NCBI GenBank assembly: GCA_037833965.1
Contig: AP031356.1
Coordinates: 14,530,501 to 14,594,500 of the forward strand
DNA from: Marchantia polymorpha subsp. ruderalis
Lineage: Eukaryota; Streptophyta; Marchantiopsida; Marchantiales; Marchantiaceae
Direction of reading: 5' to 3'
Length of the DNA stretch: 64,000 bases
Position numbers and translations under genes: made by a program. The notes beneath the pieces were generated by a model, which saw only the letters and a program-made list of their open reading frames with translations, searched no databases and was not told the origin of the DNA. This document shows, one piece after another, positions 1-11,615 of the stretch (its first letter is position 1; every line of letters begins with the position of its first letter).

Positions 1-1305
1 TCAGTACCGAAAAATCGGATTCAACCGATGTCGTGTTGGCGAAGGCGGTCGCCAAGCCGCTGCAGAAGCACCGAAGTGTTTTGAATCGGTTCTTCAACGA
101 ATCCCAGGCTTCGTTAAACATCGTCTTCAGGTCATGTCGATCAATTGTACGCCGGACAGTTTCCTCGTTCTCATACGCCTTGATCAAATCTCGGTGATCC
201 GCTTCAACTTCCTCAATTTGGGCAGCGGTCCAGAACTTTGCGAGACGAATCCGGAAAAGATCAGGGCGAGATCAGGACGAGGGCGGAGACGGATCAGCTG
301 GGCAGGCATCACGGGTGGTGCGTCTTCATTGGACGCGTTGTTGTTGGAATCACGCTCGGCTCGAACTTTTTTCAAGCCAATTATCAGTTCGATGGCGAAT
401 TTGGCAATGCCACCCAAAGTGGCAGCCTTAACATCGTCAGTGAATGAAGAGAACATGTCCCGCGCCCACGAGCCCTGATCTTTGACGTGCCCAACGATCG
501 TTTCCATGCTTATCCACCATGCATCCAGCTTGTAAAAGTCTGTCTGGTTGATCTCGAGGAAAGACTTGTCAATGTCTTCGTGACGAATGCACATACTGTT
601 ACAGAGACGGAGGATCAGGTTATCGATTTCGCCCTGCTGTTGTGAAAGGACAAGGTCCCGAGACTGCAGTATCGCGAACGTAACTTCTACGGTGTCGAAC
701 ATAGAAGTCACAGCAGTGGCCATGATCCACCAAGGTTTTGATGGCGATTGAATAGGGTTCCTGGATTCGATATGGTTAAAGAGTTCGACTCGATGCTGGA
801 GGATCCACTTGATTAGTTTACCAAAGGCCACCCATCGCGTCGTGTCTTTTGGACATTTGGTGCCGCCCATAACTGTGGCGAGATTCTGCTGGGCCCGTAA
901 ATGGACCGAGAATGCATGGGCAGTTTTGTAGAAATCGCCACCGTCCATTCTCTTTGTGCAGCCTTTGATAACAAGATCAATCTGATGAGGTGGACACCAA
1001 ATTCGAAGGATATGATTCTCCGCTTCCTTTTCCAACAACGTGACAACGTGACGTTCAAAGCAGTGTGTCGATCGTAAAACGGAACCAGAACCAGATGAAA
1101 GTTGTAGAGGACACCTTCAACACTCAAACGAATCCGAATGTCGAGATAGGAAATTCCAAAGTGAGAGGAACCATCGCACGCAATCGAAAATGCCCAAACA
1201 TCACTCCGGGAGAGAATTTTGCTGAGAAATTGGAGATCTACAGCAACGAGAACTCGTACGAACTACGACACCATATGGTCGCTGATTGGGAATTGTCAAT
1301 TATAT
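1..1305 (-). pseudogene. hAT-superfamily transposase relic, 3' end beyond the window
   Basis: The minus strand encodes a broken RNase H-like hAT transposase. A long open stretch (1038 to 184) carries the family signature CPPHQIDLVIK, then KDTTRWVAFGKL and a Trp-rich helical part. Near 270-290 the reading continues in another frame and runs to the window edge, where TTSVESDFSVL, a motif of the hAT C-terminal dimerisation region, is readable. Upstream, 1065-1290 holds the N-terminal part (LSRSDVWAFSIACDGS, then SYLDIRIRLSVEGVLYNFHL) in yet another frame, with an in-frame stop near 1270. Between RHTALN and LEKEAENHIL about 40-50 residues normally present in this family seem to be missing, and a short CGTCACGTTGTCACGTTG duplication marks the junction. 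The element is therefore dead: at least one frameshift, one deletion and one stop. Family assignment rests on remembered motifs, not a search. No terminal inverted repeat or TSD can be defined because the other end lies outside. Confidence 0.75.
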
Positions 1306-4300
1306 ATGAAAATATTCATAGATTTCTTATTGTGCATTGCATCAATCCTATGACTTTTTATAAATGTATTGTTTGGTTTCAAAATGGTATCCATTTGCAC
1401 ATCTGCATTGTTAACATGACATTATAATTACATTCAAATTTAAATCAATACAAGCAAATTTGAGTGAAACAATTAATGATAATATATGTAGCAAATTATG
1501 GGTTTAGGGTTAATCTCTAAACCCTTACTTAAATCCAGAAAGTGTGAATTGTTGAGATTTACCTTTAATATATATATGCCACCTCTTTTTAGTCTTATTA
1601 CTATGCATTGTGACGCACCCTTCTTATCGAGCAGATTTACAAGTTAGAACTTATGGTTTCGGGATTTTGTGTCAGTCATAAAATGTGTCATTCATAAGGG
1701 GGCAGTATTGGGAGATTTAACTCTCTATTCAAATAATCTTTGTTATCAATTAGACGTAGACCAATTAATTTTAGTAAATTTGTAAAATTTACTAAAAAAT
1801 TTCAATCATTTTATAGTATTCTTTGTTATCTAATATGTTAAATGTCCAAAAAAAAATGACTTGCATTTGTAGATTTTTTAAAAAAATTTCGTTAAGATTA
1901 AAGTCGTTACTCTAGGTTAATGAGAATTTAATCGTAAACTGTCAAATTGTTTGATAAAAATGATATATTAGGAACTGCTTGTAATGAAAATCTTTGCAGT
2001 AATATCAACCAGTCTTAATAAAATGTGCTATACTACCTTTTCTTGCTGCACATTCGATTATAAGTATTTTTGAGTAAAACTTTAAATAGATGGCTTTCTT
2101 TTCAAACTTACTAGTCTCGAATCAATACCTCTGAAGGTGACGAACTATTAAGGTTTTATTCAAACTTGACATTACATTAGAAGTAGCACTAAACTTAGTT
2201 TTACTGTTCTTTCACAACTTAAATATAATTTACTGACAGTTCATTGTTTACATTCATCTAACATAGGTTGTAGCTCCATGTAAAACAGCCTAGTAATCGT
2301 CACTCTATCATCAACGACACTATTCAACTAGAAAGTGATAATAAAACCCAACGCCATACATTGTCGTGTAAACCAGTGCAATCTTCAACCAATCCTTTCG
2401 ACTCATAACACATTAGCTAAGATTTGAAGAATATCAAATGTTGTGAATTTTACAGATTGTACATATCAATATTTCAGATTCTTTATCCCCATCACATTGC
2501 CATTCTGATTCTTAACATTCATCTAATTATGTTAACCTAATTGATATTGCCACTTCAATTTTCACGATATAAGGCAGTTAGCGAGATAACTTCTAATGAA
2601 ATCCAAAATGCTTAATGACATCTCTCAAATGGAATCACTCCTTGAATTCCAATCCTCATATGAAAAAGAGTCACAGGTATCTCGCATCCATTACTATGAT
2701 ATAACTGAAGATGATTGTGGCGTTTCATACATACATATTCATCAAATGACACAGATATGCGAACTTTAACGTCCATCAATTGAGTATGCAAGCATATAAG
2801 AAGAATGCTGATATGACTTAAATCCAAAGTTAATGAAGTCAGTGCTTATTGTGATGTAACTTGCCATGTAAGATATACAATATCTCATCAGCCGATTGAT
2901 ATGAAAAGGATGACAAAATTCTCGATATGACACTCCCCGCACAATGTATCTCAGAACTCAATCAAATCCCCTTTAACATTGTGTCGTAGATTGAAAGCAT
3001 GAAGTAGTGATGAAATTCGAAAATTCTCGCTACCAACATTCAGAATGTCTTCAAGCCGTCTTCAGTCTTTCGTCGTGATGTATGTGGCTTATCAAGGTGT
3101 CTGCCTTTCCTTCCTAGAGGGCCGGATCTCATTCACATGATGGAGCTCCTGCTGCTTGGTAACAAACGAGTTCTAGTAGGTTCCTCTTTCTGTACTTCAG
3201 CATCAAACACGCACATTGTGATATGGGCCGAAGGAAATGACTTACTTGCGACAAGCCATCCTCTCAAACCTTCGCATCCAGCTGTCGACACCTAACAAGC
3301 TCACATCGAGTTCCATGTGCAGCTACTGCTCCATCATTGCTTCACTGCACAATTGGTCACGACAATAGCTAGGGTTGACACGTTCTTCCCAAGATCCAAC
3401 TCTAAGTTTTGTCATAGACAAACTTTGTATTCCACCTCTGAGAACTTCAATTCAACGCTGTGGTCAAGTACCATAACATGTCGCACTGAGCGTTCACGTG
3501 CTGATACAGTTTCCTGCCAAGGTGTATCCTGGAAGTCGATAACTGTGCTGTAGAACTTCGGTGATGTGCCTTCCTCAAGGTCTTGCTTGAAGAGATTTGA
3601 AGGGAATTAGTGCTTTGCGCATGAGCGAGCTGGTGATCGCCAATTTCTGAACAAACGTTAGAGATGGTTTCTTTGACCATAGCATTGAAGTGAAGTTCTT
3701 AGAGGTGCGATAGACAGTACAGACTTGGAATTGCGTCAACAGAAAACCAATTTTGTCAAACATCATACCTATAGAGACAGAAACACAGCAGTGTCGTTAC
3801 ATATCTCCATCACAGATATACTTGAGACTACCTTGAGAATCATGTCAATTCTGTCCTGTCTGTCCGTTACATGTACGATGGATCGTTCTATCTAAGAGTT
3901 GGATATACAAACAAAGAGAGAAGCGAAAATCGTGTCGGTTGGTGATCGAGACTGCTTAGCAGTATCACAAATTGAGAATAAAGTAGGTGTTGGAGAATAC
4001 AGCACCTTCAGACCCATTGCTACCTTCTGGCATTCACTGAGCAGGTCAAATCAGATATGGAGACAGAGGAAGTTGAGTTGCTGACTATCGAAACAATTTG
4101 AACACCTGCCAAAGATGATACAGTTAGTTAGATACACAGGTCACTTCTGCGATTCGATAACGTACAATGAGCACAAGGTATCTCAACTCTGATGATGATA
4201 ATATTGAATTATGGTAGCAATCACTCTATGAGTGTTCAATAACCTCACATCGTCACCACTGGGATGACACTCAGGATTTCTACTTCATCTGACAAGATGA

Positions 4301-4682
4301 AAGAAAGCGTAGCAACCTTCGACGGCCTACAAACAACTAATCAATTGGTTCCCGTTCTCGACTTTGCCTCCATAAGCTCAACAACAAACGCATACTGAAT
4401 AGATTCATCTCACGATTAGCGTAGAAACAGTACTTGCCCTAATGGGCACTGCTCGAGCAGCAAAAAATATGGGAGAAAAAAGGATAGATTAGACCGACAC
4501 AAATGTGTACTCGGGACTAAAAAGCCAGAGAGAAACAGGTCATTTCAGAGAAGTAAGCTAAGAGCGCGAACCTTTTTCATTGAGAAGAGTTATGCGCCTT
4601 GGCAGCGTCGCCGAAACAGGAAAATCTGCAAGCTATTCACGTATCGTCGCTTGAAGGAATGAAGCCGCACGGCTCGCTCTGT
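1306..4682. other. AT-rich intergenic DNA, no gene recognised
   Basis: No convincing exon series. One small inverted repeat of plant-telomere-like sequence, GGGTTTAG / CTAAACCC, lies at 1500-1507 and 1517-1524. Short open frames around 2.6-2.8 kb and 3.3-4.1 kb are interrupted, show no family motif, and may be old transposon debris. Confidence 0.5.
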
Positions 4683-4925
4683 CTAGTAGAACAAGCTCCC
4701 TACTTCCTCATTCCACTCCAGTGGAATCAGTCTCTTTTCCAATTTCTTCAAGCGCCTTTCGCATTTTTTCATGCGCAACTTCATTTTCTTCAAGCGCACC
4801 TTCATCTTCTGCAACGCGACTGAGTTATCGACATCGGCCGCCTTCTCCTTCACAGTCTTCGCTGGATCATCGCCGATGGAAGTTGGAGGCGCCATCACCA
4901 CAGCTCTAGAGTCGTCCGTCCCCAT
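4683..4925 (-). CDS. possible small basic coiled-coil protein, function unknown
   Basis: An 80-codon frame starts at an ATG in a good context (TTCCATGGGG) and ends with TAG or TAA-type closure at 4683. The N-terminal half is small and polar; residues of roughly 40-70 form a very regular amphipathic helix built from K/R and L/M (VRLKKMKLRMKKCERRLKK), as expected for a basic coiled coil or nucleic-acid-binding helix. I recognise no family. It could be a complete small protein, one exon of a larger gene, or chance: the opposite strand is also open here. A longer reading from a GTG at 4967 is possible but less likely. No neighbouring gene informs its role. Confidence 0.35.
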   Translation of the reverse strand: MGTDDSRAVVMAPPTSIGDDPAKTVKEKAADVDNSVALQKMKVRLKKMKLRMKKCERRLKKLEKRLIPLEWNEEVGSLFY

Positions 4926-5675
4926 GGAATCACGTGAACACCGGCGAAGGGGGCTTGCGCACCGCACAGGTCGAGTATTAGCGCCTTAGATTCTTTCCTC
5001 GAGCTGCTCCCAAATCACAGGAAGTGCTTGACAGCGCACAATCTCTTTTCTCTGCACTGCTCCTCAGCGATTGGTCGACATTTATGCCCTACTCGAGCTT
5101 CTATAAATGGACAGGATCTTCAGAGAAGCAGTTTCGAGCGACGATATAAATTATGTGACGGTAGAGATCCGCTAAGATTTCCAAATAGTCGCAGGGCATG
5201 ATAGAATTGAGGAGACAACCCAGCCCCGAACAATTAAGTAACCAGAGGTCTGGCTAGAGGTGTCTCCTCAGACTTGATAAATAAAAAGGATGGGAATACA
5301 CTTATTACTAATTATTGAGCATTTGCTGGTTGATGTGATGTTCAGTCCTTTCGCATGTGCAAACGGGTTCCGCATGTTGCATTAAAAGTTGCCTTTTGAA
5401 TGAAAAATGCTGCTGGTGGAGCATGAGGTATGTATTTATAATCATAAAATTTAATTGGTGTAGAATTAAGGTTTTGTTATATAGTCTTGCAATGAAAATT
5501 CCTGCTAATGGAAATAAAGTATGTTGATGGATGGAGTGACAAGACAGGGTGTATCCAATTTCACTTTCAAACTTCACAATAGAGGAATGTTCGTCTACAT
5601 GTTATAGATTATCATGCTAATATACTTTAAATTTCTGATAAATTTTATATATAATATATATACACACTCTTTCTG
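4926..5675. other. intergenic; TATA-like box on the plus strand
   Basis: TATAAAT lies at 5102-5108 in the plus-strand context GCTTCTATAAATGG. It could be a core promoter, but no coding exon is recognisable in the next kilobase, so this is only a motif. The rest is AT-rich and unassigned. Confidence 0.25.
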
Positions 5676-6470
5676 ATGTATACACCAGAATCTTACAATG
5701 TTACCCAATACCCACCCATGGCACAATGGGTGGGTAAGGGCTTGGACGCGTGTGTGGGTACTACCCACGCACTCCTATTGCACTCAATGTGTTGAATAAA
5801 CCTAGAATGTATTGTTGTTCTGGCCTTCTGGAAGACACCCCATCATTATTGTGCCTCCACCCATACTGCTGAAGCATGTTTTTTCATTGTTCATTATTGT
5901 CACATGAAAAGAGAGTGAGAGCGAAGATGAAGGACACATGGATGAATATCCCTTCATTTTTGTCCAGATAGTTATAAATTGTACGTGGCATTTTCGGATA
6001 CTCGTAGTAAAAACGATTAAATATGGGATGCATTAGACATCATATTACATTTTGATATGAATTCTTGTCTCATAAATTAGGGTATTCTATGCTCTCTAGA
6101 ATTAAAAGTTTCTTTTGTTCTCCATCACCTTCATAGAATGTTAAGCAATCTTGGATCCGAAGATAAAAAGGTGAAGAGCAAATGAGAGAAAACCATAGAT
6201 GGTTGCGTTCTCATGCTGCTTAGTGCCGCAGCACTGTACTCTACATTACTTTTCACTTCTGAAGGATTTATATGAATCAGATGATCAAATTATAAATATT
6301 TCTTCTTTAAAATCATTTCAAAGTTTTCTTAAATAAATGATCACAATGGGTATGAATTGAGTGGTTAATGAATATGGACAAAGTAACATGGATAGGTAAT
6401 GGGTGGGTAAAGTTGACCCCCGGTGTTATGGATATGGGTACAGCCCAATGCAGGACTCTGGTGTACACCT
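5676..6470. mobile_element. MITE-like segment with imperfect terminal inverted repeats
   Basis: The left end reads TGTATACACCAGAATCTT and the reverse complement of the right end reads GGTGTACACCAGAGTCCT, an imperfect match of about 18 bases in inverted orientation roughly 790 bp apart. Both ends continue into related GGGTGGGTAA / TTACCCACCC sequences (5709-5737 and about 6398-6411). No transposase is encoded. The flanks show no clear target duplication, so the boundaries are approximate and the element type is unassigned. Confidence 0.35.
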
Positions 6471-7431
6471 TTGAATAAATGTTTGAAAAAGACAATACCA
6501 AACTTGGGAACCATTAAGTTAAGATCAACTTAGATCAACTTCAAGATTGAAGTGGAGAAGATGTGGATTTGAATAATCTTAGTCATCGCTAGTTGTCATA
6601 GGCCGCCATTCACAAATCCAATATTTTTGTTTAAAGATCATTCAAGCTTTTGTGACGGTCAATAATTGATGTATGGTGTTCGAAATATCCAATAGGAGGT
6701 GATAAGTGTGATAGGACTTGGTCATATTTTGCTATAATAGTTTTTTTTTGTATTCAACTGAGAAAGAAGGTACAGGAGGGTAGTTATTGTTGTTCACACA
6801 CCTGCGGTGGGGATGAAATGATCTGCAAATCAAATATTGAATGATAAACAGTAGGCGTGCACAAAGGGATCTGTCTCCGGTACAATCCGATGCCTTGAAG
6901 CCGACAAACATTTATGGAGTACCCACGTAGAAACCTGCAATCGAGTTGTGAAACCACGCCCTGTGGGATGGAATTGCACCTTAAGACGTGCATTTCAATC
7001 CATCAGGACTCACGACCTTCTTAGCTAACGGAACTACACGTCCACATCAAGAGCATAAATTGTTAGATTCGCTCAATCCGAATTTAGTCTGGTAAAGTGC
7101 GTCGACAAGCAACAAGTCTTTTGCTGAAGGGAAAATTTGGACTCGGGAGTCCGGAGGTCTGAGAGGAGTACAGATCAATGTTCCTCCGATCGAACGAAAT
7201 ATAAAGTATTCCTGCAAATGAGTCTCAACTGTAGATTGCCAACTTTGGAAGCAAGAGTTGCCTCTTCGCTTCCACGGATCAGGGCAGACATTTGAAACTA
7301 GAGGTAGTCTTTGACAGCAGATGGAGTGAAGTACATGTAATGAGTAACATAGTGCATTGTCCACGCCCAACAACTCCTGGACAGGCCATGCACATGAGCG
7401 GGCGTGGTTTTATTACTCGGTAGTCTAAAAC
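6471..7431. other. intergenic, no gene recognised
   Basis: Several short open frames occur on the minus strand (about 6.8-7.4 kb) but none has a recognisable domain or a consistent splice pattern. Nothing else stands out. Confidence 0.4.
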
Positions 7432-7543
7432 ACCTAAATATGTTTAATTTAATCGCTTCAAGAAAATTCATTTAGGTGATTTAGACTACCTAAATACGTT
7501 TAATTTACTCGCTTCAAGAAAATTAATTTAGGTCATTTCGACG
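7432..7543. repeat. two tandem 56-bp units with inverted internal ends
   Basis: Two adjacent units (7432-7487, 7488-7543) start ACCTAAATA, share TTTAATTTA and CGCTTCAAGAAAATT, and end in ATTTAGGT. The ends ACCTAAAT and ATTTAGGT are inverted relative to each other, so each unit can fold back. Related ATTTAGGT/CCTAAA pieces recur near 7753-7792. Confidence 0.6.
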
Positions 7544-8597
7544 CATTTCTACTAAAAAGTCACCTCGAGTGCACTTGAAAACTAATGAGGGGTTCGGAAG
7601 TAAAGGGGGAGAAAGTGGAAGTAAAGGGGGAGAGAGTGATAACGCTTGCAATCGGGCTGTGAGTACCTTGGGTAAAGAAAATTTATTTACCACTCCGAAT
7701 TCTAACCTCCGTGACCTATGAGACTGACGTGGTAACAAAATAAATAACTGACATTTAGGTAATTTAGGCGCGGTGGTATACGGTCGCCTAAAATAGCCAT
7801 CCCTGCACACAAGGTATAGGAAAGCAGCAGTACAGATGCTGTGAGGGTGGGACGTGTGCCACAACAAAACTGGGAGTATCCTTTCTGCTGTGTATCTGAT
7901 AGCAGAGACATTTAATTATACATCCCACACAAGTGTCTAATACTGCACCAAAATGGTAAGGAGTGAGAATCCAGTGTACTACAAACTTGCCACATATATG
8001 CACTCTATGGGCTCGTGATTCAATCGCAAAGAAACTCATCTTAGACACCTATGCACGAGGTGAATGAGTACTATCTCGACGAACAAACGAGGTTCAATCT
8101 CGGGAGATGCAAGGAGCCGAGTGGACAGCTAAAAAGATGGGAATGCCAACATCAAGCCCTACATTGAAGAGAACGAACGGACTCTCCGATGGGGCTTTCG
8201 GAACGAACCCTCCATACGTCCCCAAAGCGCCATTGGAAATACTTTAGAAGCTCGCATACTCTACCCCCAATTGGACTAGAGACATGAAGATGATTACAAT
8301 GAACTCTCTAAAGGACTACATAGATCCGTTATTCCCCTTATTACTACGACTCAGTGAACATCAAATCTCAAACCAAATTCCTTCATAGGGTAGGAGAATA
8401 AATGTTCTATTTCACAACCATGTGATCAGACTGATATCCAGTCTGAAATATAAACATGTCGATTTCATCACGATGAAGTCAGCCAACAATACCGAATTCA
8501 AGGCAAAAATCCACGAAGAAGAGCAGCTGTGGGCTTGGCCAAAATGAGCAGTGAGCAGTGACCACAACCTTCAAAGCCCAAATAAACACACCCAGGG
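7544..8597. other. intergenic, no gene recognised
   Basis: Contains a 21-bp direct duplication, GGAAGTAAAGGGGGAGAAAG-like, at about 7597-7638. No exon series or RNA gene is recognised before the tRNA. Confidence 0.4.
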
Positions 8598-8602
8598 AAA
8601 AA
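8598..8602 (-). terminator. Pol III T5 terminator of tRNA-Lys
   Basis: Five A on the plus strand give TTTTT on the RNA-like strand, seven bases past the tRNA 3' end. This is the standard Pol III stop signal. Confidence 0.8.
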
Positions 8603-8609
8603 GTAATAA

Positions 8610-8682
8610 CGCCGCCCGGGGGGCTCGAACCCCCGACCACAAGGTTAAGAGCCTTGCGCTCTACCAACTGAGCTAGGGCGGC
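8610..8682 (-). tRNA. tRNA-Lys (CUU)
   Basis: Seventy-three bases fold into a complete cloverleaf: 7-bp acceptor GCCGCCC/GGGCGGC, D arm GCTC/GAGC with AGTTGGTA loop (A box), anticodon stem CAAGG/CCTTG enclosing CTCTTAA with anticodon CUU, 5-nt variable loop, T arm GGGGG/CCCCC around TTCGAGC (B box), and discriminator G, as usual for tRNA-Lys. No intron and no encoded CCA, so a nuclear eukaryotic gene. An identical copy lies at 11046-11118. The upstream side (from 8683) is AT-rich, with ATATTTATGTATG about 30-45 bases before the 5' end, like the TATA-like element of plant tRNA genes. Confidence 0.97.
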
Positions 8683-10960
8683 TTCATGTACAATGGAGAA
8701 ACAGTAACATACATAAATATTTTCAAAACTAATTTACATTTCAATTTTTGACCTGACCGTTCTTAATCACTGCCAACTAGGAGGTTGCAGAAATCGTCAT
8801 TCCAAAGGAATGATAAAAGTCTACAGCCTGATGTAACGTCAGTAGGACTCCGTTGAAAAATTTCAAATCATAGTTGAAGGACGTTGAGGTGAGCGGATTC
8901 CACAACGAGGAGAGGGGCAGGGCGAAGAGAAGAAGTACAGACCTGGCCACGTTGAACTAAGAGAGAGCTCGTCCGGAAGTGAGGGTCTTGATCCTTGCCA
9001 CTCATTTCCTCACTCCCTCATCAGACCAAGTCCAAAAATCTGAAAGAGAAGCAGAACCGCCAGTTCATCAGACAGCACTACGTTTGAAAGTCGCTGCCTG
9101 ATCACGCAAGGCAACAAATGTCAGGCGATCTGCTTGCGGTAAGACACGCTGTGAGGAAGGCAGACGTAGATCACTCAAATTTGACAAGGGAGGCAGCTGA
9201 GGAGGTAGCTGGCACTGTTTTGCAGCACCCTCTCCCTGGCCTGCTCTGATGCTGGGGTCGGCTACTGCGATGCAGAGGAAAGCTCCGTCATTTGTAGTGA
9301 CATGTTGGTCGATTGCGAGATCGGACTTGCCAGAGGAAACCGACATCTGATGTATGATCAAGAGAGTGGGCTATAGGAGTGCAACAAATACCATTTGCTG
9401 CTAGCGCTAAATATTGTGTGAGTGGAAATAGAAATAAGCTCATCATCCGCGAAGGCAGGAGCGGGTTTTCTATTGACTGTATCAGAGTAGAGGTCCACAG
9501 AAAAAGTTGAAGGTGAAAGACATATCGGCACTTTCTAACAGTACTTTGAATTCGGTCTAGACCGCTACTTTCAATGCATGATCATCCAGCCCAGACTGAA
9601 TCGCGTGTGAAAAGAAACATACACATACTACGCTACATCTTGAACCAACAAGCATGCAATATCAATCCCCGAGTCGATCCCTCGTACCCAGTCTCTGAAT
9701 AAAAAGCTAGTCGAAGGAAGAAGAAACCTTTTGGTCAAGAGGAAGGTGGCAATTACCTATTGGAGGCCTCAGTAGATTGTAGAAAGTTTTTTCTAATGGG
9801 TGGACAATGAAGCTGCACAAATGGCCCTCCTGCTGTTAGTTGCTTAGAAGAAGGCAAGGCCTTGTTCTTCTCATCTCCTCAAATAAGAGCCCAAACTTTT
9901 TCAATAGTGGAGCTCGCTTGTCCTTGATAGGTCAGTCGCTGTAGTTGAAAGATAGAATAGAACAGGACATGTTGTGGTCTATGGTCTGCAACGTGTACAT
10001 CCACTTGGGAGTGACAAATCAAAGAGCACTCCTTTCCTGCTTGACTATACAAGAAAAATGACTGAGTCATTTCATATGCATACCTCTTATTGAACCAGTC
10101 TGGTAAGAGCAGATTAGTTTGTGCTCAGCTGTGCATTAGCTTCAGCTATGGTGGCCGACATAACTATTAAAGGTGATGCTTGTTCGGCACCCCATTTCCA
10201 GATTACCGGATCTTACGAGTTGCCTGCAGTCGGAGAGACAGCTCTTCATCGTAAGATGGACCACCCCTTCCACTCTTCTTCTGGCCTTGAGTGGTCTTTG
10301 CCTTGATCTCTCTTGATGGCGTTTGCCGCTGGGTTTTGTTCCATGTGCTGCCCTAGTAGAACCACATCTCCTAATAATGGAGAAAGCCGATGAAAAGCAA
10401 ACACGAAATGTAACTACTCCACATTCACTGCTTGCTTGAGGCACTCGAAGTGTCAATGCTGATTGTGGATGTCTAAGAGAGGTACCAACACAGAGGACAG
10501 AGACTGTGGGAGGCATGCTAACACGCAACTTCTGCCTCACACTTCACACAACGTCTGCGTCCTTCATACTGGCTGAAATGTCTACCATCTCCAGTGCAGC
10601 CTGCTGTCGATCCGTAGCACCGAAGACTAGCTAGGGAGGAAGACTGCCCACATCCTTGCCAAGTTCGGAAGGCAAATCAAATCCTGCCACTTTTCAAGAG
10701 GCGAAGTGACGCTGTGCATCACCATCAAGGATCAGCAGCAGCAAACAGAGTCACCATCAGTGAAGCAAACGTCGGCTGCCACTTAGCGTCTGCGACCTCC
10801 ATGGACCAAATAACAAAAATAACGAACTGCTCTACCGTCAGCACCTGTGGAGCTTGTTCGGCATCTCGACAACGCCGCCATCGGACAAAATCGAATTGAT
10901 ATAAAATCCTCATGCGAGAATTTCTTCTAGCCTTGCCTGCCATCGCCATCAGGCATTGGC
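8683..10960. other. intergenic, no gene recognised
   Basis: Moderately GC-richer than the left flank. A 92-codon minus-strand frame from an ATG at 9346 to 9068 and a 132-codon frame at 10142-10540 have no recognisable motif; both may be chance. No RNA gene was recognised until 10968. Confidence 0.4.
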
Positions 10961-10966
10961 AAAAAA
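10961..10966 (-). terminator. Pol III T6 terminator after tRNA-Gly
   Basis: Six A on the plus strand read as TTTTTT just past the discriminator base of tRNA-Gly. It is the only T-run after the tRNA-Lys/tRNA-Gly pair. Confidence 0.8.
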
Positions 10967-10967
10967 C

Positions 10968-11038
10968 TGCATCGGCCGGGAATCGAACCCGGGTCTGTTC
11001 CGTGGCAGGGAACTATTCTACCCCTAGACCACCGATGC
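10968..11038 (-). tRNA. tRNA-Gly (GCC)
   Basis: Seventy-one bases form a cloverleaf: acceptor GCATCGG/CCGATGC, D arm with GTCTAGGGGTAGAAT, anticodon loop CTGCCAC with anticodon GCC, T loop TTCGATT in a CCGGG/CCCGG stem, discriminator A. No intron or CCA. It starts only 7 bases after the end of a tRNA-Lys gene on the same strand, and its own T6 terminator follows directly, so the two are probably one transcription unit with tRNA-Lys first. Confidence 0.97.
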
Positions 11039-11045
11039 TGGTCAG

Positions 11046-11118
11046 CGCCGCCCGGGGGGCTCGAACCCCCGACCACAAGGTTAAGAGCCTTGCGCTCTAC
11101 CAACTGAGCTAGGGCGGC
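11046..11118 (-). tRNA. tRNA-Lys (CUU), first gene of a Lys-Gly pair
   Basis: Identical over all 73 bases to the tRNA-Lys at 8610-8682, with the same CUU anticodon and G discriminator. The spacer to tRNA-Gly (11039-11045, CTGACCA on the RNA-like strand) has no T-run, so Pol III should read into the glycine gene. The 5' flank ends GTCAACCA, with a CAA a few bases before the gene, a motif typical of plant tRNA transcription starts, and has an AT-rich stretch (TTGATATCTTATTTG) further up. Flanks of the two tRNA-Lys copies are unrelated beyond the gene. Confidence 0.97.
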
Positions 11119-11406
11119 TGGTTGACCACCGACGGAAACAAATAAGATATCAATTGGACTTCTTTCACAATTGGCCCAATTTGATTCTCGTTTTGATGAA
11201 TAACTGTTAGCGACAGCCTCGATAAAATTCTGGCATCCGCAGCATCAAGATCTCGATAGGACGATTTGCAAGTATCAAATTGGACATCTGCGGCTGAAAA
11301 TCTGGTAGACTTCTTCGTCCAGAAACGTGATTGAAAGCGGAGATGGAGGACATTCAGAAAGGATAAAAGGGCACATACGCAGGGCGTGAGAAGAGTGTGC
11401 ACATAC

Positions 11407-11615
11407 CTGTTGGGGGTGCAAGGCTCTATCCCTCCAGAAGCCGGGCCTGATCGTCCGGAATCGAATACGCAGATTGCGAGATGCCTGAGCGCATGCGATC
11501 ACGAGCACTGAACCTTGGACCCTGATGTGGCGGACGAGAGATCGGACTCCGGCTGGGCTTTCTTCGAGCAAGAAGACAGCTGCGAAGTCAGCAGGGTCGA
11601 TACGCTGGCAAGCTA
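11407..11615 (-). other. candidate internal coding exon, unidentified gene
   Basis: A minus-strand stretch bounded by an acceptor-like GCTAATAG and a strong plant donor, CAACAG|GTATGT, is open in one frame and rich in coding-like codons (reads CQRIDPADFAAVFLL and later HIRVQGSVLVIACAQ). I recognise no protein family and found no clear partner exons. It may be a real exon of an unannotated gene or a chance reading frame. Confidence 0.25.

Noticed and set aside
1065..1427. 120-codon plus-strand frame
   Set aside because: Opposite strand to hAT transposase sequence and starts from a non-ATG codon.
1500..1524. Interstitial telomere repeat
   Set aside because: Only single TTTAGGG-like units in inverted orientation; too short to claim a telomeric tract.
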